Notes under the pieces: model-generated | The model's database searches: none | Seen by the model: only the letters and a program-made list of their open reading frames with translations | Told to the model about the DNA's origin: nothing | Program-made: the position numbers and the translations under genes | In this document: positions 53,608-62,955 of the stretch, piece after piece | Numbering within the stretch: position 1 is the stretch's first letter | Layout: each line of letters starts with the position of its first letter | From: Pseudomonadota bacterium | Lineage (GTDB): Bacteria; Myxococcota_A; Polyangia; GCA-2747355 | Direction: 5' to 3' | Length of the DNA stretch: 64,000 bases | Assembly: GCA_016702545.1 (NCBI GenBank) | Contig: JADJDT010000043.1 | Location: 1 to 64,000, forward strand

Positions 53608-56501
53608 GGCCCCAGGAACTCGATGAAGCGCAGCTCGTTGCCGCGGAGACCGACCTGGTAGATGTAGCGGCTGGCGAGGTGGGCGCCGAAGACCGCCTTG
53701 AGGTAGGCGACGGGAACGCGCGCCAGAATGGCCTCCGGGCCAATCAGGCGCTGCAGAGCAGCAGGGCAGGCCTCGGCCAGCACGTTGCGCCGCAGCAGCT
53801 CATTGTCCCACAGCGTCGAGCCCTCGATCTCGCGCTTGAGCTCGCTGATCTTGTCGCTCAGCCGATCGGTGAGCTCGCAGCGCGGCAGCTTGGTGCGGGC
53901 ATGCTCCTCCCAGATGCAAGCGAACTCGCGCTGGGCGTTGTCCGCGATGCGGTCCTGCGCCTCGCGGACATAGTCGCGGTAGAAGGGCGGTGGCTCGGCG
54001 CCCGTGACCAGCATGTGGGCGGCGAACTCGGCATCGGTCAGCGCCAGACCGACCAAGACCTCGAGCGAAGAGGAGGTGACCCCGCCCTTGTTGGCCGAGG
54101 CGTCCTTGAACAGGATCGTGCCGGCCTGCTCGAGCGCGATGCGCGCCGCCTGGGTGAAGAACAGATTGGCGCCCTCGACGATCACCCGGAAGCGCGGGAC
54201 GCCCTGCGCGTCGATCAGCTGCGCGACGTTGTTGATGTGGACCGAATCGGGTCGACCGCCGCAGGGCACGAAGAGATCGGCCTGCGCCAAGGGGTTGAGG
54301 TGGAAGCCGTCGCGAAAGGCGTAGCCGCTCTCCACCCGTGTTCCGTTCGGCAGCGTGATGTTGCGGTCGTCGACGCCGACGAAGAAGCCGCGCGGGCCGA
54401 GCTTGGCGCGCGCGAAGCCGCGGACCGGCTGGCGTAGGGCGGCGAGCCGGCGCAGCTCGCCGCGGTCGAGGCCGTCGCCGTCGTAGAGCACGCCGCTGCC
54501 ATCGACGATGGCGATCGTGCGGTCGTCTGCCATCTTGATCTCGTTGGAGCCGAGATCGCCGTCGGGGCCACCGGTCTGCAGCTTGGTGACCTTGCGCTCG
54601 TCGAGCCCGAGCTTGGCGAGGGTCGCGAGCACATACTGGTGCACCGAGCGGGTGGTCATGCCGTGGACGTCGTGGGGAATGCCGCCGAGCTGCGGGCTCT
54701 TGCCCGTGGTGAAGGCGCGCCAGTAGGCGTAGCCGCGCCCGCGCGCGTGCTCGCTGGCCCAGTTCATCAGCTCGGCGGTGCCCTCGTCGGGGCCGAGGAA
54801 GATCAGCTCCGGGCTGCCATGGTGGTCAAGCACCTCGGGATGGGGCAGCAACAGGTCGAGCATGCTGTCGACGTATTTCTTGAAGGCGGTTTCTGCGCGC
54901 GCCTGATGGTCGAGCGCCAGCAAGATGCCACCCTTGGCGCCCCCCTCGGGGATGTCCTTGTTCTTCTTCTGCTGCGTGCGCGCCAGCTGGTAGACCTCGT
55001 TGAAGAGATGGTCGACGTTGGTGCCGAAGGCCTGCACCGTCGGCGAGCGGACGATGCGCACGCCCCCGCGTGCGACGTCGCGAAAGCGCACGTGGAAGCC
55101 GCGAAACTCGCTGCCGACGAAGAAGAAGATGCCGTAGGGCCGATCGGGGTAGTCGCGACTGTCGAGGAAGGCGGGGTCGAGGCGAAAGGCCAGCGCGACC
55201 TTGTGGCTCTTGTAGAAGTTGGTCGTGAGGATGTGACGGTTGAAGGTCAGACAGGCGGTGAGGATCTGTTCCTCGATCGGATCGGCGGCCGCGTTGTGCA
55301 GCCGCCCCTGTAGCCCCGGGCCGTGCTCGCGGTCGTAGGGCTTCACCGGCCGCTCGGGCGACGGTTGGTGATGGTCGGCGAAGTCGGCATAGAGCGCCTT
55401 GATCAGGCCAGGCTGCCGCTCGAGCGTCTCGAGGATGCGGTCCTCGGTGAAGGTGTCTTTGGCCAGCCGGTGCTTGAGCTCGGCCAGCAGCCCCAACCGC
55501 ACCGGATCGTTGCCCAGCGCCGTGGCGAGCGTGACGTACTGTTCGCGGTAACGCGTCAGGAACTGATGGGCGAACTTCCAGCAGGCGTAGGCGTAGACGA
55601 CCTCGGGCGCCGAGAGCTGGCCCTGCTGAAACAGGGGCGTCAGGGAGGTGCGCGGCAGCGCGTAGACCAGGCTGATGTCCTCCCGCAGGCTCTCGAGCAC
55701 GGGCTCGGGAACGTCGCCCGCGAGCCAGAGACAGTAGACCAGCATGTCGTTGGGGAAGGGCTCGATGTACTTGCGCTCCGAGTGCAGGCCGTAGGAGTTG
55801 AGCACATCGGAGATCGCCGAGAAGTAGCTGTGCGTGCCGCCGCGGCGATAGGCGACGATGATCTGCTTGGTGCCAAGGTCCGGCTGATCGACGATGTCGA
55901 TGCTGGGGCCGAGGTGGGCGCTGGCGCGCCCGACCAGCAGGCGGAAGCGGTCGAGTGTCTGCTCGTCGACACGGGCACGGAGGTTGGGCGCAGGGCTGTC
56001 GCCCAGCTCCAGGGCGGCGCCGTCGTCCGCGGCTGGTTCGGGCGGTCGAGAGATCAGGTAGAGCCGCAGGTGCGCGAGCGAGTCGGGGCCGGTCGTGCCG
56101 GTGGTGCGGTAGCATTCGAGCCGGAAGTCGGGATAGCGCTGCTCGATCCGACGTTCGATCTCGACGGCCAGGCTGTGCTCGTCGCGGCAGGCGTAGAGGG
56201 CGCTGTCGGCGTGCTCGCTGACCAGCCGCAGCCCCACGTTCTCGCCGCTGGTGCGAGCGAGGAGCTTGCCGGCGAAGAGCGCCTGGATGTGCCGGGCCAC
56301 GTCCTGCGGGCGGGTGGCGCGGAAATAGCTCGGGTCGAGGCCGAGCTCGCCGTAGAACCAGGACATCTCCCGCAGGATCACCTGAGGTGCGAAGGCCTGA
56401 TCGGCGGCGATCAGCTGGTAGACCTCTTCGATCAGCTGGGCGGCAAGTCCGGCACTCTCGGCGATGACGCGAAGTTGGGCGGCCAGGGCTACGTCGTTCA
56501 T
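53565..56501 (-). CDS. Large NAD-specific glutamate dehydrogenase
   Basis: The 978-residue protein converts glutamate to 2-oxoglutarate and ammonia with NAD. The catalytic region has KDIPEGGAKGGILLALD with the catalytic Lys, and GRDVARGGVRIVRSP-like FRDVARGGVRIV. The NAD-binding half has RVIVEGANLFFTQAAR and FKDASANKGGVTSSS. Length and layout match the roughly 1000-residue class (GDH115-like) rather than the 450-residue or 1600-residue classes. The N-terminal 400 residues are a regulatory region. ATG 56501 is preferred over 56519. It is divergent from the SMUG1 gene. Confidence 0.9.
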   Translation of the reverse strand: MNDVALAAQLRVIAESAGLAAQLIEEVYQLIAADQAFAPQVILREMSWFYGELGLDPSYFRATRPQDVARHIQALFAGKLLARTSGENVGLRLVSEHADSALYACRDEHSLAVEIERRIEQRYPDFRLECYRTTGTTGPDSLAHLRLYLISRPPEPAADDGAALELGDSPAPNLRARVDEQTLDRFRLLVGRASAHLGPSIDIVDQPDLGTKQIIVAYRRGGTHSYFSAISDVLNSYGLHSERKYIEPFPNDMLVYCLWLAGDVPEPVLESLREDISLVYALPRTSLTPLFQQGQLSAPEVVYAYACWKFAHQFLTRYREQYVTLATALGNDPVRLGLLAELKHRLAKDTFTEDRILETLERQPGLIKALYADFADHHQPSPERPVKPYDREHGPGLQGRLHNAAADPIEEQILTACLTFNRHILTTNFYKSHKVALAFRLDPAFLDSRDYPDRPYGIFFFVGSEFRGFHVRFRDVARGGVRIVRSPTVQAFGTNVDHLFNEVYQLARTQQKKNKDIPEGGAKGGILLALDHQARAETAFKKYVDSMLDLLLPHPEVLDHHGSPELIFLGPDEGTAELMNWASEHARGRGYAYWRAFTTGKSPQLGGIPHDVHGMTTRSVHQYVLATLAKLGLDERKVTKLQTGGPDGDLGSNEIKMADDRTIAIVDGSGVLYDGDGLDRGELRRLAALRQPVRGFARAKLGPRGFFVGVDDRNITLPNGTRVESGYAFRDGFHLNPLAQADLFVPCGGRPDSVHINNVAQLIDAQGVPRFRVIVEGANLFFTQAARIALEQAGTILFKDASANKGGVTSSSLEVLVGLALTDAEFAAHMLVTGAEPPPFYRDYVREAQDRIADNAQREFACIWEEHARTKLPRCELTDRLSDKISELKREIEGSTLWDNELLRRNVLAEACPAALQRLIGPEAILARVPVAYLKAVFGAHLASRYIYQVGLRGNELRFIEFLGPYLAAATSGASQLR

Positions 56502-56567
56502 GGCTACCCACTCTAGCACTCCCCGCGCGGGGCGTTGAAGTCGGCTGGCCCGGAAGAGGAGTGGTCC

Positions 56568-57302
56568 ATGTCAACAGCCCTGCTCGAAGCGGCCGCGACG
56601 CTGCGCGCGGCCGTCGGCGCGCTGCGCTTCGCCGCGCCGGTGGCCTACGTCTACAACCCGCTGGAGTACGCCTGGGACAACCACGCGGCGTATCTGCGCC
56701 GGTGGGGCGCCGGGCCCAAGCGCCTGGTGCTGCTGGGGATGAATCCGGGGCCCTTTGGCATGCTGCAGACGGGCGTGCCCTTCGGTGATGTCCCGACCGT
56801 GCGCGATTGGCTGCGCCTGACGGAGGCCGTGGGTCGTCCGGCGCAGGCCCATCCCAAGCGGCCGGTCGAGGGCCTGGCCTGCCGCCGGGTCGAGGTCAGC
56901 GGGGCGCGGCTGTGGGGCGCCATCGCGCGCTGGGCCGGCACACCCGAGCGCTTCTTTGCGCAGGGCTTCGTCGCCAATTACTGCCCGCTGGCGTTCCTCG
57001 AGGCCTCGGGTCGCAATCGCACGCCGGACAAGCTGCCCGTGGCCGAGCGCGAGCGCCTTTTTTCGGCCTGCGACGAGCATCTGCGGGCGCTGGTGCGCGT
57101 GCTGCGACCGGCCTGGGTGATCGGGGTGGGCGCCTTCGCCGCCGAGCGGGCGCGGTTGGCCTTGGCCGAGCTGAAGATCGGGCGGGTCACGCACCCGAGC
57201 CCGGCCAATCCTGCCGCTAACCGCGACTGGGAGGGGGCCGTGCGCCGCGAACTCTGTCAGCAGCTCGGCAGCCGCGAGGACGACCCGTTGGCGCTCCTTT
57301 GA
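56568..57302 (+). CDS. Uracil-DNA glycosylase of the SMUG1 family
   Basis: The 244-residue protein has the SMUG1 motifs: GMNPGPFGMLQTGVPFGDV (catalytic Asn region), NYCPLAFLEASG, and HPSPANPAANRDW (catalytic His loop). SMUG1 removes uracil and 5-hydroxymethyluracil from DNA as the first step of base excision repair. AGGAG lies 8 bases before ATG 56568. ligA follows after 33 bp on the same strand, so the two are probably co-transcribed. SMUG1 is less common in bacteria than family 1 UDG. Confidence 0.9.
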   Translation: MSTALLEAAATLRAAVGALRFAAPVAYVYNPLEYAWDNHAAYLRRWGAGPKRLVLLGMNPGPFGMLQTGVPFGDVPTVRDWLRLTEAVGRPAQAHPKRPVEGLACRRVEVSGARLWGAIARWAGTPERFFAQGFVANYCPLAFLEASGRNRTPDKLPVAERERLFSACDEHLRALVRVLRPAWVIGVGAFAAERARLALAELKIGRVTHPSPANPAANRDWEGAVRRELCQQLGSREDDPLALL

Positions 57303-57335
57303 GCGCGTGGCAGAGTCGCGGGGGGGCATGCGAGC

Positions 57336-59357
57336 ATGGCAGACACCGGGTCCCGAGCTGCGGCGCCGAGCGAAGTCGAGCTGCGCGCGCTGAGCGTCGC
57401 CGAGCTCGAGTCCGCGGTGCGCCAGCACAACCACCTCTACTGGGACCTCGCGGCTCCCGTCATCAGCGACTACGACTTCGATCGGCTGGTGCAGGAGCTG
57501 GCGCGCCGCGCTCCCGACGCGGCGGTGCTGCAGGCCCTGGGTCCGAGCGCCGCGGGGCGTCACGGGGCCGAGGTGCAGCACCAGAGCCCGATGCTCTCGC
57601 TCGACAAGTGCTACGACGACGCGACGCTCGAGGCCTGGGCCGCGAAGTTCGAGGGCGAGGTCTTGGCCACGCCGAAGCTCGACGGCATTGCCGCCAGTCT
57701 GCGCTACGACGCGCGGGGCTCGTTGGTGCTGGCCGCGACGCGCGGCAGCGGTGCCGTGGGTGACGATATTACGGCCAACGTCCGCACGATCGCGGCGATC
57801 CCGCAGCGGCTGGAGCGGGCGCACGCGGTCGAGGTGCGCGGCGAGCTCTACCTGCGCAAGAGCGTCTTCGCCGCCTTCGACGAGCAGTTCGCCAACCCAC
57901 GCAATCTGGCGGCGGGCGCGATCAAGAGCAAGGACCCGGAGCGTTGTCGCGCCTACGGGCTGTCGTTTGCCCCCTATGACCTGCTCGGTGACGGGCAGGC
58001 GACGGAGCAGGAGAAGCTGGCCGCGCTGGCGGCACTGGGCTTCGAGTTGGTCGAGCACCTGCTGGTGCCGCGCGACGGGTTGCGCGCGGCCTACGCGCAC
58101 TTCGCCGCGCTGCGCGAGCGGCTCGACTACGAGATCGACGGCGTGGTCTTCAAGGCCGACCGCATCGCCGAGCAGCGGCGGCTGGGTCTGACGGCGCACC
58201 ACCCGCGCTTTGCGATCGCCTACAAGTTCCAGGGCGACTCGCGGACGACCGTGCTCGAGGCCGTCCACTGGAGCGTCGCGCGCTCCGGGGTGATCACGCC
58301 GGTCGCGCAGGTGCAGCCGGTGGAGCTGTCGGGGGCCGTGGTCAGCCGCGCCTCGCTGCACCATGCCGGCTTCATCGCCAAGCTCGGTCTGTCGCTCGGC
58401 GCGGAGGTGCTGGTGACGCGGCGGGGCGGCGTGATTCCCAAGGTCGAGTGCGTCGTGCGCCCCGGCGACCGCGAGGTGCGCCTGCCTGAGTGCTGTCCCT
58501 CGTGCGGCGGCCCCGTGCTGCAGCGGGGCGATTTCCTCTGCTGCGCCGCGCCGGCGCAGTGCCGCGACGCGGTGCTCGGCGCGCTGGCGCACTTTTGCGC
58601 GGTGGTCGACTTGCAGGGCTTCGGCGACAAGCTGCTGGGCGACGCCTACGCCAAGGGGTTGCTCCGCAGCCCAGCCGATCTCTATCGCTTGACGCGGGCG
58701 GACCTGCTGCGGCTCGAGCGCGTGGGCGAGAAGCTGGCGGATCGGCTGTTGCGACAGCTCGCCGCCCGCCGGCGACTGCCGCTCGAGGTCTTGCTGCGAG
58801 CCCTCGGCATCGAGGAGCTGGGGCAGCACGTGGCGCGGCTCTTGGCGCAACACTTCACCTCGTTCGAGCGCGTGCGGCGCGTCACCGTGGCCGAGTTGGC
58901 GGCTCTCCACTCGGTCGGGCCGGTGATCGCGGCGAAGGTGGTAAGGGGCTTGGAGGAGGCTGCACCGCTGATCGAAGCGCTGCTCGCCGAGGTGGTGCTG
59001 GAGGCGCGAGCGCGGGTTGGACCCCTAGGCGGCCCTGAGGACGCCGACGCGGCGGGGGACAGGCGCGGGCCACTTTCCGGCAAGAGCTTCGTCTTTACCG
59101 GCAAGCTGCAGACGCTCGAGCGCAAGGCGGCGCAGCGCGACCTCGCGGCATGTGGTGCCACGACCCCCGCCGGCGTGAGCCAGGAGCTCGACTACCTCGT
59201 CGTAGGAGCGGGCGATGCGGCGGCGCCGCCGAGCAGCAAGCTGCTCAAGGCCCAGCGCCTGCAGGCCGAGGGCGCCAGGCTGCAGATTATCAGTGAGCAG
59301 GAGTTCCTGGCGCTACTCGCGGAGGCGGGATCAGCGCGACGGCCCGCAGCGCCGTAA
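57336..59357 (+). CDS. ligA: NAD-dependent DNA ligase LigA
   Basis: The 673-residue protein has the full LigA order: domain Ia (YWDLAAPVISDYDFDRLVQE), adenylation domain with K114 in TPKLDGIAAS, OB fold, a zinc finger (CCPSCGGPVLQRGDFLCC), helix-hairpin-helix repeats, and a C-terminal BRCT domain (GKSFVFTGKLQTLERKAAQR). It seals nicks in replication and repair with NAD. Length is normal for the family. The ATG follows SMUG1 by 33 bp. Confidence 0.96.
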   Translation: MADTGSRAAAPSEVELRALSVAELESAVRQHNHLYWDLAAPVISDYDFDRLVQELARRAPDAAVLQALGPSAAGRHGAEVQHQSPMLSLDKCYDDATLEAWAAKFEGEVLATPKLDGIAASLRYDARGSLVLAATRGSGAVGDDITANVRTIAAIPQRLERAHAVEVRGELYLRKSVFAAFDEQFANPRNLAAGAIKSKDPERCRAYGLSFAPYDLLGDGQATEQEKLAALAALGFELVEHLLVPRDGLRAAYAHFAALRERLDYEIDGVVFKADRIAEQRRLGLTAHHPRFAIAYKFQGDSRTTVLEAVHWSVARSGVITPVAQVQPVELSGAVVSRASLHHAGFIAKLGLSLGAEVLVTRRGGVIPKVECVVRPGDREVRLPECCPSCGGPVLQRGDFLCCAAPAQCRDAVLGALAHFCAVVDLQGFGDKLLGDAYAKGLLRSPADLYRLTRADLLRLERVGEKLADRLLRQLAARRRLPLEVLLRALGIEELGQHVARLLAQHFTSFERVRRVTVAELAALHSVGPVIAAKVVRGLEEAAPLIEALLAEVVLEARARVGPLGGPEDADAAGDRRGPLSGKSFVFTGKLQTLERKAAQRDLAACGATTPAGVSQELDYLVVGAGDAAAPPSSKLLKAQRLQAEGARLQIISEQEFLALLAEAGSARRPAAP

Positions 59358-59379
59358 CCGAACCTTCCCGGGGGCAAGC

Positions 59380-60996
59380 TCAGAGGCGGTCGCAGGGCGT
59401 GCCGAAGGGCTCGCCGAGGTACACCCCGAGCTCGTTGTAGACCAGCTGCAGGTTCTCGGCGATCGGGACGTTGAGCAGCGGCGTGGTGCGCTTGCCCTGC
59501 ATCCAGAACGAATTGGCCTGCTCGAGCGCCAGGCGCAGGCTGCCGTCGCGCGTGGAGAACACGTCGCCGCGGGTGTCCGAGACCACATTGGTCATCGAGA
59601 GCAGCTTGAGTCGGCCGAGCGGCCCCGCCCACAGCCGGTAGTCGCGCGCGCCCGGCTCGGCGCCCCGGTCGACGAAGTAGTAGGTACCCCGGCGGTCCCG
59701 GGCCAGCGCATGCGGCTGGCGACGGGGCAGCGGCGGGGCGAAGCTCGCGCCCGCCGTCAGGCGGGCGGTGGCGGCCGCATCGAGTAGCTGCAGCGTGATG
59801 GTGCGCGTTCCGCAGGTGAACTGGCAGCGCTGCTGCTCGCGATCGAGCTCGAGGAACGAGTAGTGGCGCAGGTCGAGGCCGCGAAAGCTCTCGGCCCGCG
59901 ACGGCGCGAAGAAGCGTGGATCGAAGAACCAGCCCTCGCCCGCCGCGTCCTCCACCGGGACCATGCGGAAGCCGCGAGCGGTGCCGAAGAAGAGCTGGTG
60001 CGGCAGGTCGGCGTCCTCCTTGTCGGCCGCGCGTGCGGGGCGCCAGCCGACCAGCGTGCCGTCTCGGCCGCCGCTGCAGATCGAGGTCTCCTCGGCGAAG
60101 CGGCGTTCGGCGAGGTTGCCTTTGCCGGTCCAGCGCACCGTTGCGCCGAGCTGCTCGCGGGCAAAGTCGACGGCGTTGGCGGCGCCGGTGGCCGTGGTCC
60201 AGCGCAGCGCCTTGCCCGATCGGTCGAGGGCCATCGCGCTGCCGAAGCGGCAGGCGAGCTCCGTCACGTCACGGGCCACAGCGGCGCGCGCCGCCGGAGA
60301 GCGACAGAGATTGGCCAGGGCTTCGAGCGGGGCGGCGCAGAAGCTGTCGATCGCGTAGGACTGCAGGGTGGCATCGTCGATCGTGCTCCAGTCGATCGTC
60401 GCGCGCAGCGGCGCCGCACAGGCCCGCGCGGTGGTGGCGGCCTGTTCGGCCAGGCCGGTCTCCGCCCGTCGACGGGCCCCGGCGCGGTCGAAGCGCGCAA
60501 TGGCGGCCAGCTCGCCCGTGGCGAGTTGCTGCAGGTGCTGCTCGCGCAGCGGGGCCGGGGCGACGCTCCGCGAGCGCGTCTCGTCGTAACCCAGCGACAG
60601 GCCGTCACGGAGGTCGAGGCCCGGGAAGAAGAGCCGGACGCCCGCGCCGTAGCCGGAGGAGCCATGCTCGACGTGCAGCGCGCTGTAGCTGCGGCCGTCG
60701 ATGGTGGTTTGATAGACGGTGCGTCGATCGGAGCTGTTGTCGACCGTGCAGGGCAGAACCTTGCCGTCGAGCGGACTGGTGGTGCCCTTGACGCGCAGCA
60801 GGTAGCTGCCGTCCGCCAGCCGGACCAGGGCGACCTCGACGCCCTCTCCCCCGCTGTAGACCTTCGTGCCGTCGGCGACCACCGGGGCGACGGGCGGCGT
60901 GCCGGGAGTGGTCGCCTGCGGCGGGCGCGCGGCGCACGCGGCGAGCAGCAGCAACAACCAGGGTAGGCGGGTGATCAAGGCCGGGTACTTGGGCAT
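59380..60996 (-). CDS. Large lipoprotein of unknown function
   Basis: The 538-residue protein starts MPKYPALITRLPWLLLLLAA and has a lipobox ending in Cys21 (LLAAC). A short Pro/Thr linker leads to a mostly beta-rich region with several motifs that do not match a family I know: GSYLLRVKGTTSPLDGKVLP near the start, ETSICSGGRDGTLVGWRPA in the middle, and LLSMTNVVSDTRGDVFSTRD near the end. A helical part (175-300) has four Cys. AAGGAG lies about 9 bases before the ATG. It converges with ligA, 22 bp between stops. It is probably in the outer membrane or periplasm. Confidence 0.8.
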   Translation of the reverse strand: MPKYPALITRLPWLLLLLAACAARPPQATTPGTPPVAPVVADGTKVYSGGEGVEVALVRLADGSYLLRVKGTTSPLDGKVLPCTVDNSSDRRTVYQTTIDGRSYSALHVEHGSSGYGAGVRLFFPGLDLRDGLSLGYDETRSRSVAPAPLREQHLQQLATGELAAIARFDRAGARRRAETGLAEQAATTARACAAPLRATIDWSTIDDATLQSYAIDSFCAAPLEALANLCRSPAARAAVARDVTELACRFGSAMALDRSGKALRWTTATGAANAVDFAREQLGATVRWTGKGNLAERRFAEETSICSGGRDGTLVGWRPARAADKEDADLPHQLFFGTARGFRMVPVEDAAGEGWFFDPRFFAPSRAESFRGLDLRHYSFLELDREQQRCQFTCGTRTITLQLLDAAATARLTAGASFAPPLPRRQPHALARDRRGTYYFVDRGAEPGARDYRLWAGPLGRLKLLSMTNVVSDTRGDVFSTRDGSLRLALEQANSFWMQGKRTTPLLNVPIAENLQLVYNELGVYLGEPFGTPCDRL

Positions 60997-61036
60997 CGCT
61001 TCGTGCTCCTTCGTCCGAATGGTGCTGGTTGGTGCG

Positions 61037-61218
61037 CTAGGCCCAAAACAAGCGCGTCCCGCGCTCGTTTTGGGCCTAGATATGACTCAGGGGCTTTCGC
61101 AAAGCCCCCTCGTCGCGGGGAGTGAATCCCCGCGACTTCACCCCATAACGCTCGCCTTTCGGCTCGTCTAGCCCGAAAACAAACGGCTCGCGCCCAAGCG
61201 CGCTTGTTTTCGGGCTAG
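61037..61218. repeat. 182-bp element with terminal inverted repeats and four hairpins
   Basis: The ends match as 20-bp inverted repeats with two differences: 61037-61056 and 61199-61218, both starting CTAG. Inside are a 20-bp stem with one mismatch (61037-61056 with 61060-61079), GGGGCTTT-CGC-AAAGCCCC (61090-61108), GTCGCGGGGA-GTGAA-TCCCCGCGAC (61112-61136), and CTAGCCCGAAAACAA (61168-61182) with 61204-61218. The last one includes the stop codon of the kinase gene. It could be a MITE or REP-like element, or act as a terminator for the kinase mRNA. Confidence 0.75.
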
Positions 61219-62882
61219 GGGGGCAGCTCCAGGCCGAGCGCCCGGCAGGCGCTCCGCGTGTCGTGGCGCTGCCGTGGCGCGACGTTGCGCAGCATCGCCA
61301 CCGCCAGTCCGAGGTTGCGCTGCAGGCAGTAGGCCTTGGTCAGGATCACGAAGGCCTGCGTCGTTCGCCGCTCCTGCAGCGAGCGGCGGGCGAGCAACAG
61401 GGCCTGCGGCGCGTCGCCCTGCTCGAGCGCGGCCTTGGCGCTCGCCAGGTCGGTGGCGACGCCGGCCGGCAGCGCGACCTCGCCCGCGGAGGCGCTGGTG
61501 GGACTCACGCGTGCTCGTGGCGGTGCGCCGCGGTCGACGGCGCCGTCCGGCGGGGTGAGCACGGATGTGGCGCGAGCCGGCGCCGCGGCGGCTGCGTCGC
61601 TTCGAGGGGCGGCGCCGCCGGCATCGCCCGTCGGTGCCGGCGCGAGGGACGGCCGGATCGCAACGGCGGACGTCGGCGTGCGCCCGAGCGGCCGCGTCGG
61701 GATGTCGACGCGCGGCGCCTGGCTGGCGGGGCGAGGCCCCGGCGGCAGCAGCAGCAGGGTCGCGGCGACGCCGGCCGCCACCGCGCCGGCAGCACCGAGC
61801 GTGACGGCGCGGGGGAAGCGCCGCGTCGCAGCCGGCGCACCCGTGAGGGCCGCCACGGTCGAGGGCGCGTCGGCTGCGGACCCCGGGGCCGGTGGTGCCT
61901 GGAGCGGGGGCAGGGGCGTCGCCAGCGTCGGCGCGCTGCCGAGCGCTGCCGGCCCGCTCGGCACCGCGGCGTAGGTCGCTTGTAGCGCGGCGTCGGCACC
62001 CTCGCGGGCCGGCGCGAGGGCGGGAGCCGCGCCGGACAGCGCCGCCACGAAGGCCGCGACCGAGGGAAAACGCTCGGCGGGATCCTTGGCCAACGCGCGT
62101 TGCAGCACCGGCGCGATGTGCAGGGGCAGCGCCCCGGGCAGCGTCGCGGTCAGTGCGCGCGGCGACTCGTAGGCCACCTTGTAGACCACCTGCGCCAGGG
62201 TTTCGCCGGCGAAGGCCGCCTCACCGCTGAGCAGCTCCAAGACGATCGCGGCCAGCGCGAACTGATCGGTCGGCGGTCCGACGCGCTGCGTCTGGCCGCT
62301 GAGCTGCTCCGGGGCCATGTACTGCGGCGTGCCGAGCACCGCGCCCTCGACGGTCACGACGCTGCGCGAATCGCGGATCTTCGAGATGCCGAAGTCGAGC
62401 ACCTTGGCGCGCGTGAGGTTGCCGCTGGTGCTGGGCTCGAGCGTGAGGAAGACGTTCTCGGGCTTGAGGTCGCGGTGGACCACGCCGTGGTCGTGCGCGG
62501 CGGTCAAGGCCGAGGCGATCTGCTGGACGAGCACCAGGACCTCGCTGAAGGGCAGCTTGCCGCGCTGCAGGCGCTCGCGCATGCTCTCGCCGCGCAGCAG
62601 CTCCATCACCAGGTAGGGCGTGCCGTCGGGCAGCGCGTTGAAGTCCAGTACGTCGACGATGTGGGGATGCGCGAGGCGGGAGGCGATCTCGGCCTCGCGG
62701 CGAAAGCGGGCGACCGCCTCGGCGTTGTCGGCGATCGCGCCGGCGAGCACCTTGATCGCGACCTGCTTCGGCAAGCGCAGGTGGTCGGCCAGCCAGACCG
62801 TGCCCATCCCGCCCTGGCCAATACAGCGCACCAGCCGGTAGGTGCCGTCGAGGATCTGGTTCGTCGCCACGGCGCTGCTCAT
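61215..62882 (-). CDS. Membrane-anchored Ser/Thr protein kinase
   Basis: The 555-residue protein has a eukaryotic-type kinase domain (15-275): glycine loop IGQGGMGTVW, ATP lysine K44 (VAIKVL), catalytic HRDLKPEN (136-143), DFG (163-165) and GTPQYMAPEQ. An Ala/Pro linker leads to one membrane segment near 365-388 (VTLGAAGAVAAGVAATLLLL). The outside part is disordered and ends with a helical TPR-like unit (ATDLASAKAALEQGDAPQAL). FHA proteins encoded in this window could be readers of its phosphothreonines, but this is only inferred. ATG 62882 is preferred to an upstream start at 62933. Confidence 0.93.
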   Translation of the reverse strand: MSSAVATNQILDGTYRLVRCIGQGGMGTVWLADHLRLPKQVAIKVLAGAIADNAEAVARFRREAEIASRLAHPHIVDVLDFNALPDGTPYLVMELLRGESMRERLQRGKLPFSEVLVLVQQIASALTAAHDHGVVHRDLKPENVFLTLEPSTSGNLTRAKVLDFGISKIRDSRSVVTVEGAVLGTPQYMAPEQLSGQTQRVGPPTDQFALAAIVLELLSGEAAFAGETLAQVVYKVAYESPRALTATLPGALPLHIAPVLQRALAKDPAERFPSVAAFVAALSGAAPALAPAREGADAALQATYAAVPSGPAALGSAPTLATPLPPLQAPPAPGSAADAPSTVAALTGAPAATRRFPRAVTLGAAGAVAAGVAATLLLLPPGPRPASQAPRVDIPTRPLGRTPTSAVAIRPSLAPAPTGDAGGAAPRSDAAAAAPARATSVLTPPDGAVDRGAPPRARVSPTSASAGEVALPAGVATDLASAKAALEQGDAPQALLLARRSLQERRTTQAFVILTKAYCLQRNLGLAVAMLRNVAPRQRHDTRSACRALGLELPP

Positions 62883-62955
62883 CGTCGCTCTACCGCCCCC
62901 TGCCGGCCCGGTGTCGCTGCGGGAGCCGAGCATGCCCCATTTGGCCCCATCCCTG

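Noticed and set aside
61090..61108. Classical Rho-independent terminator
   Set aside because: The stem is good but no T-run follows on either strand; it is described as part of the repeat element.
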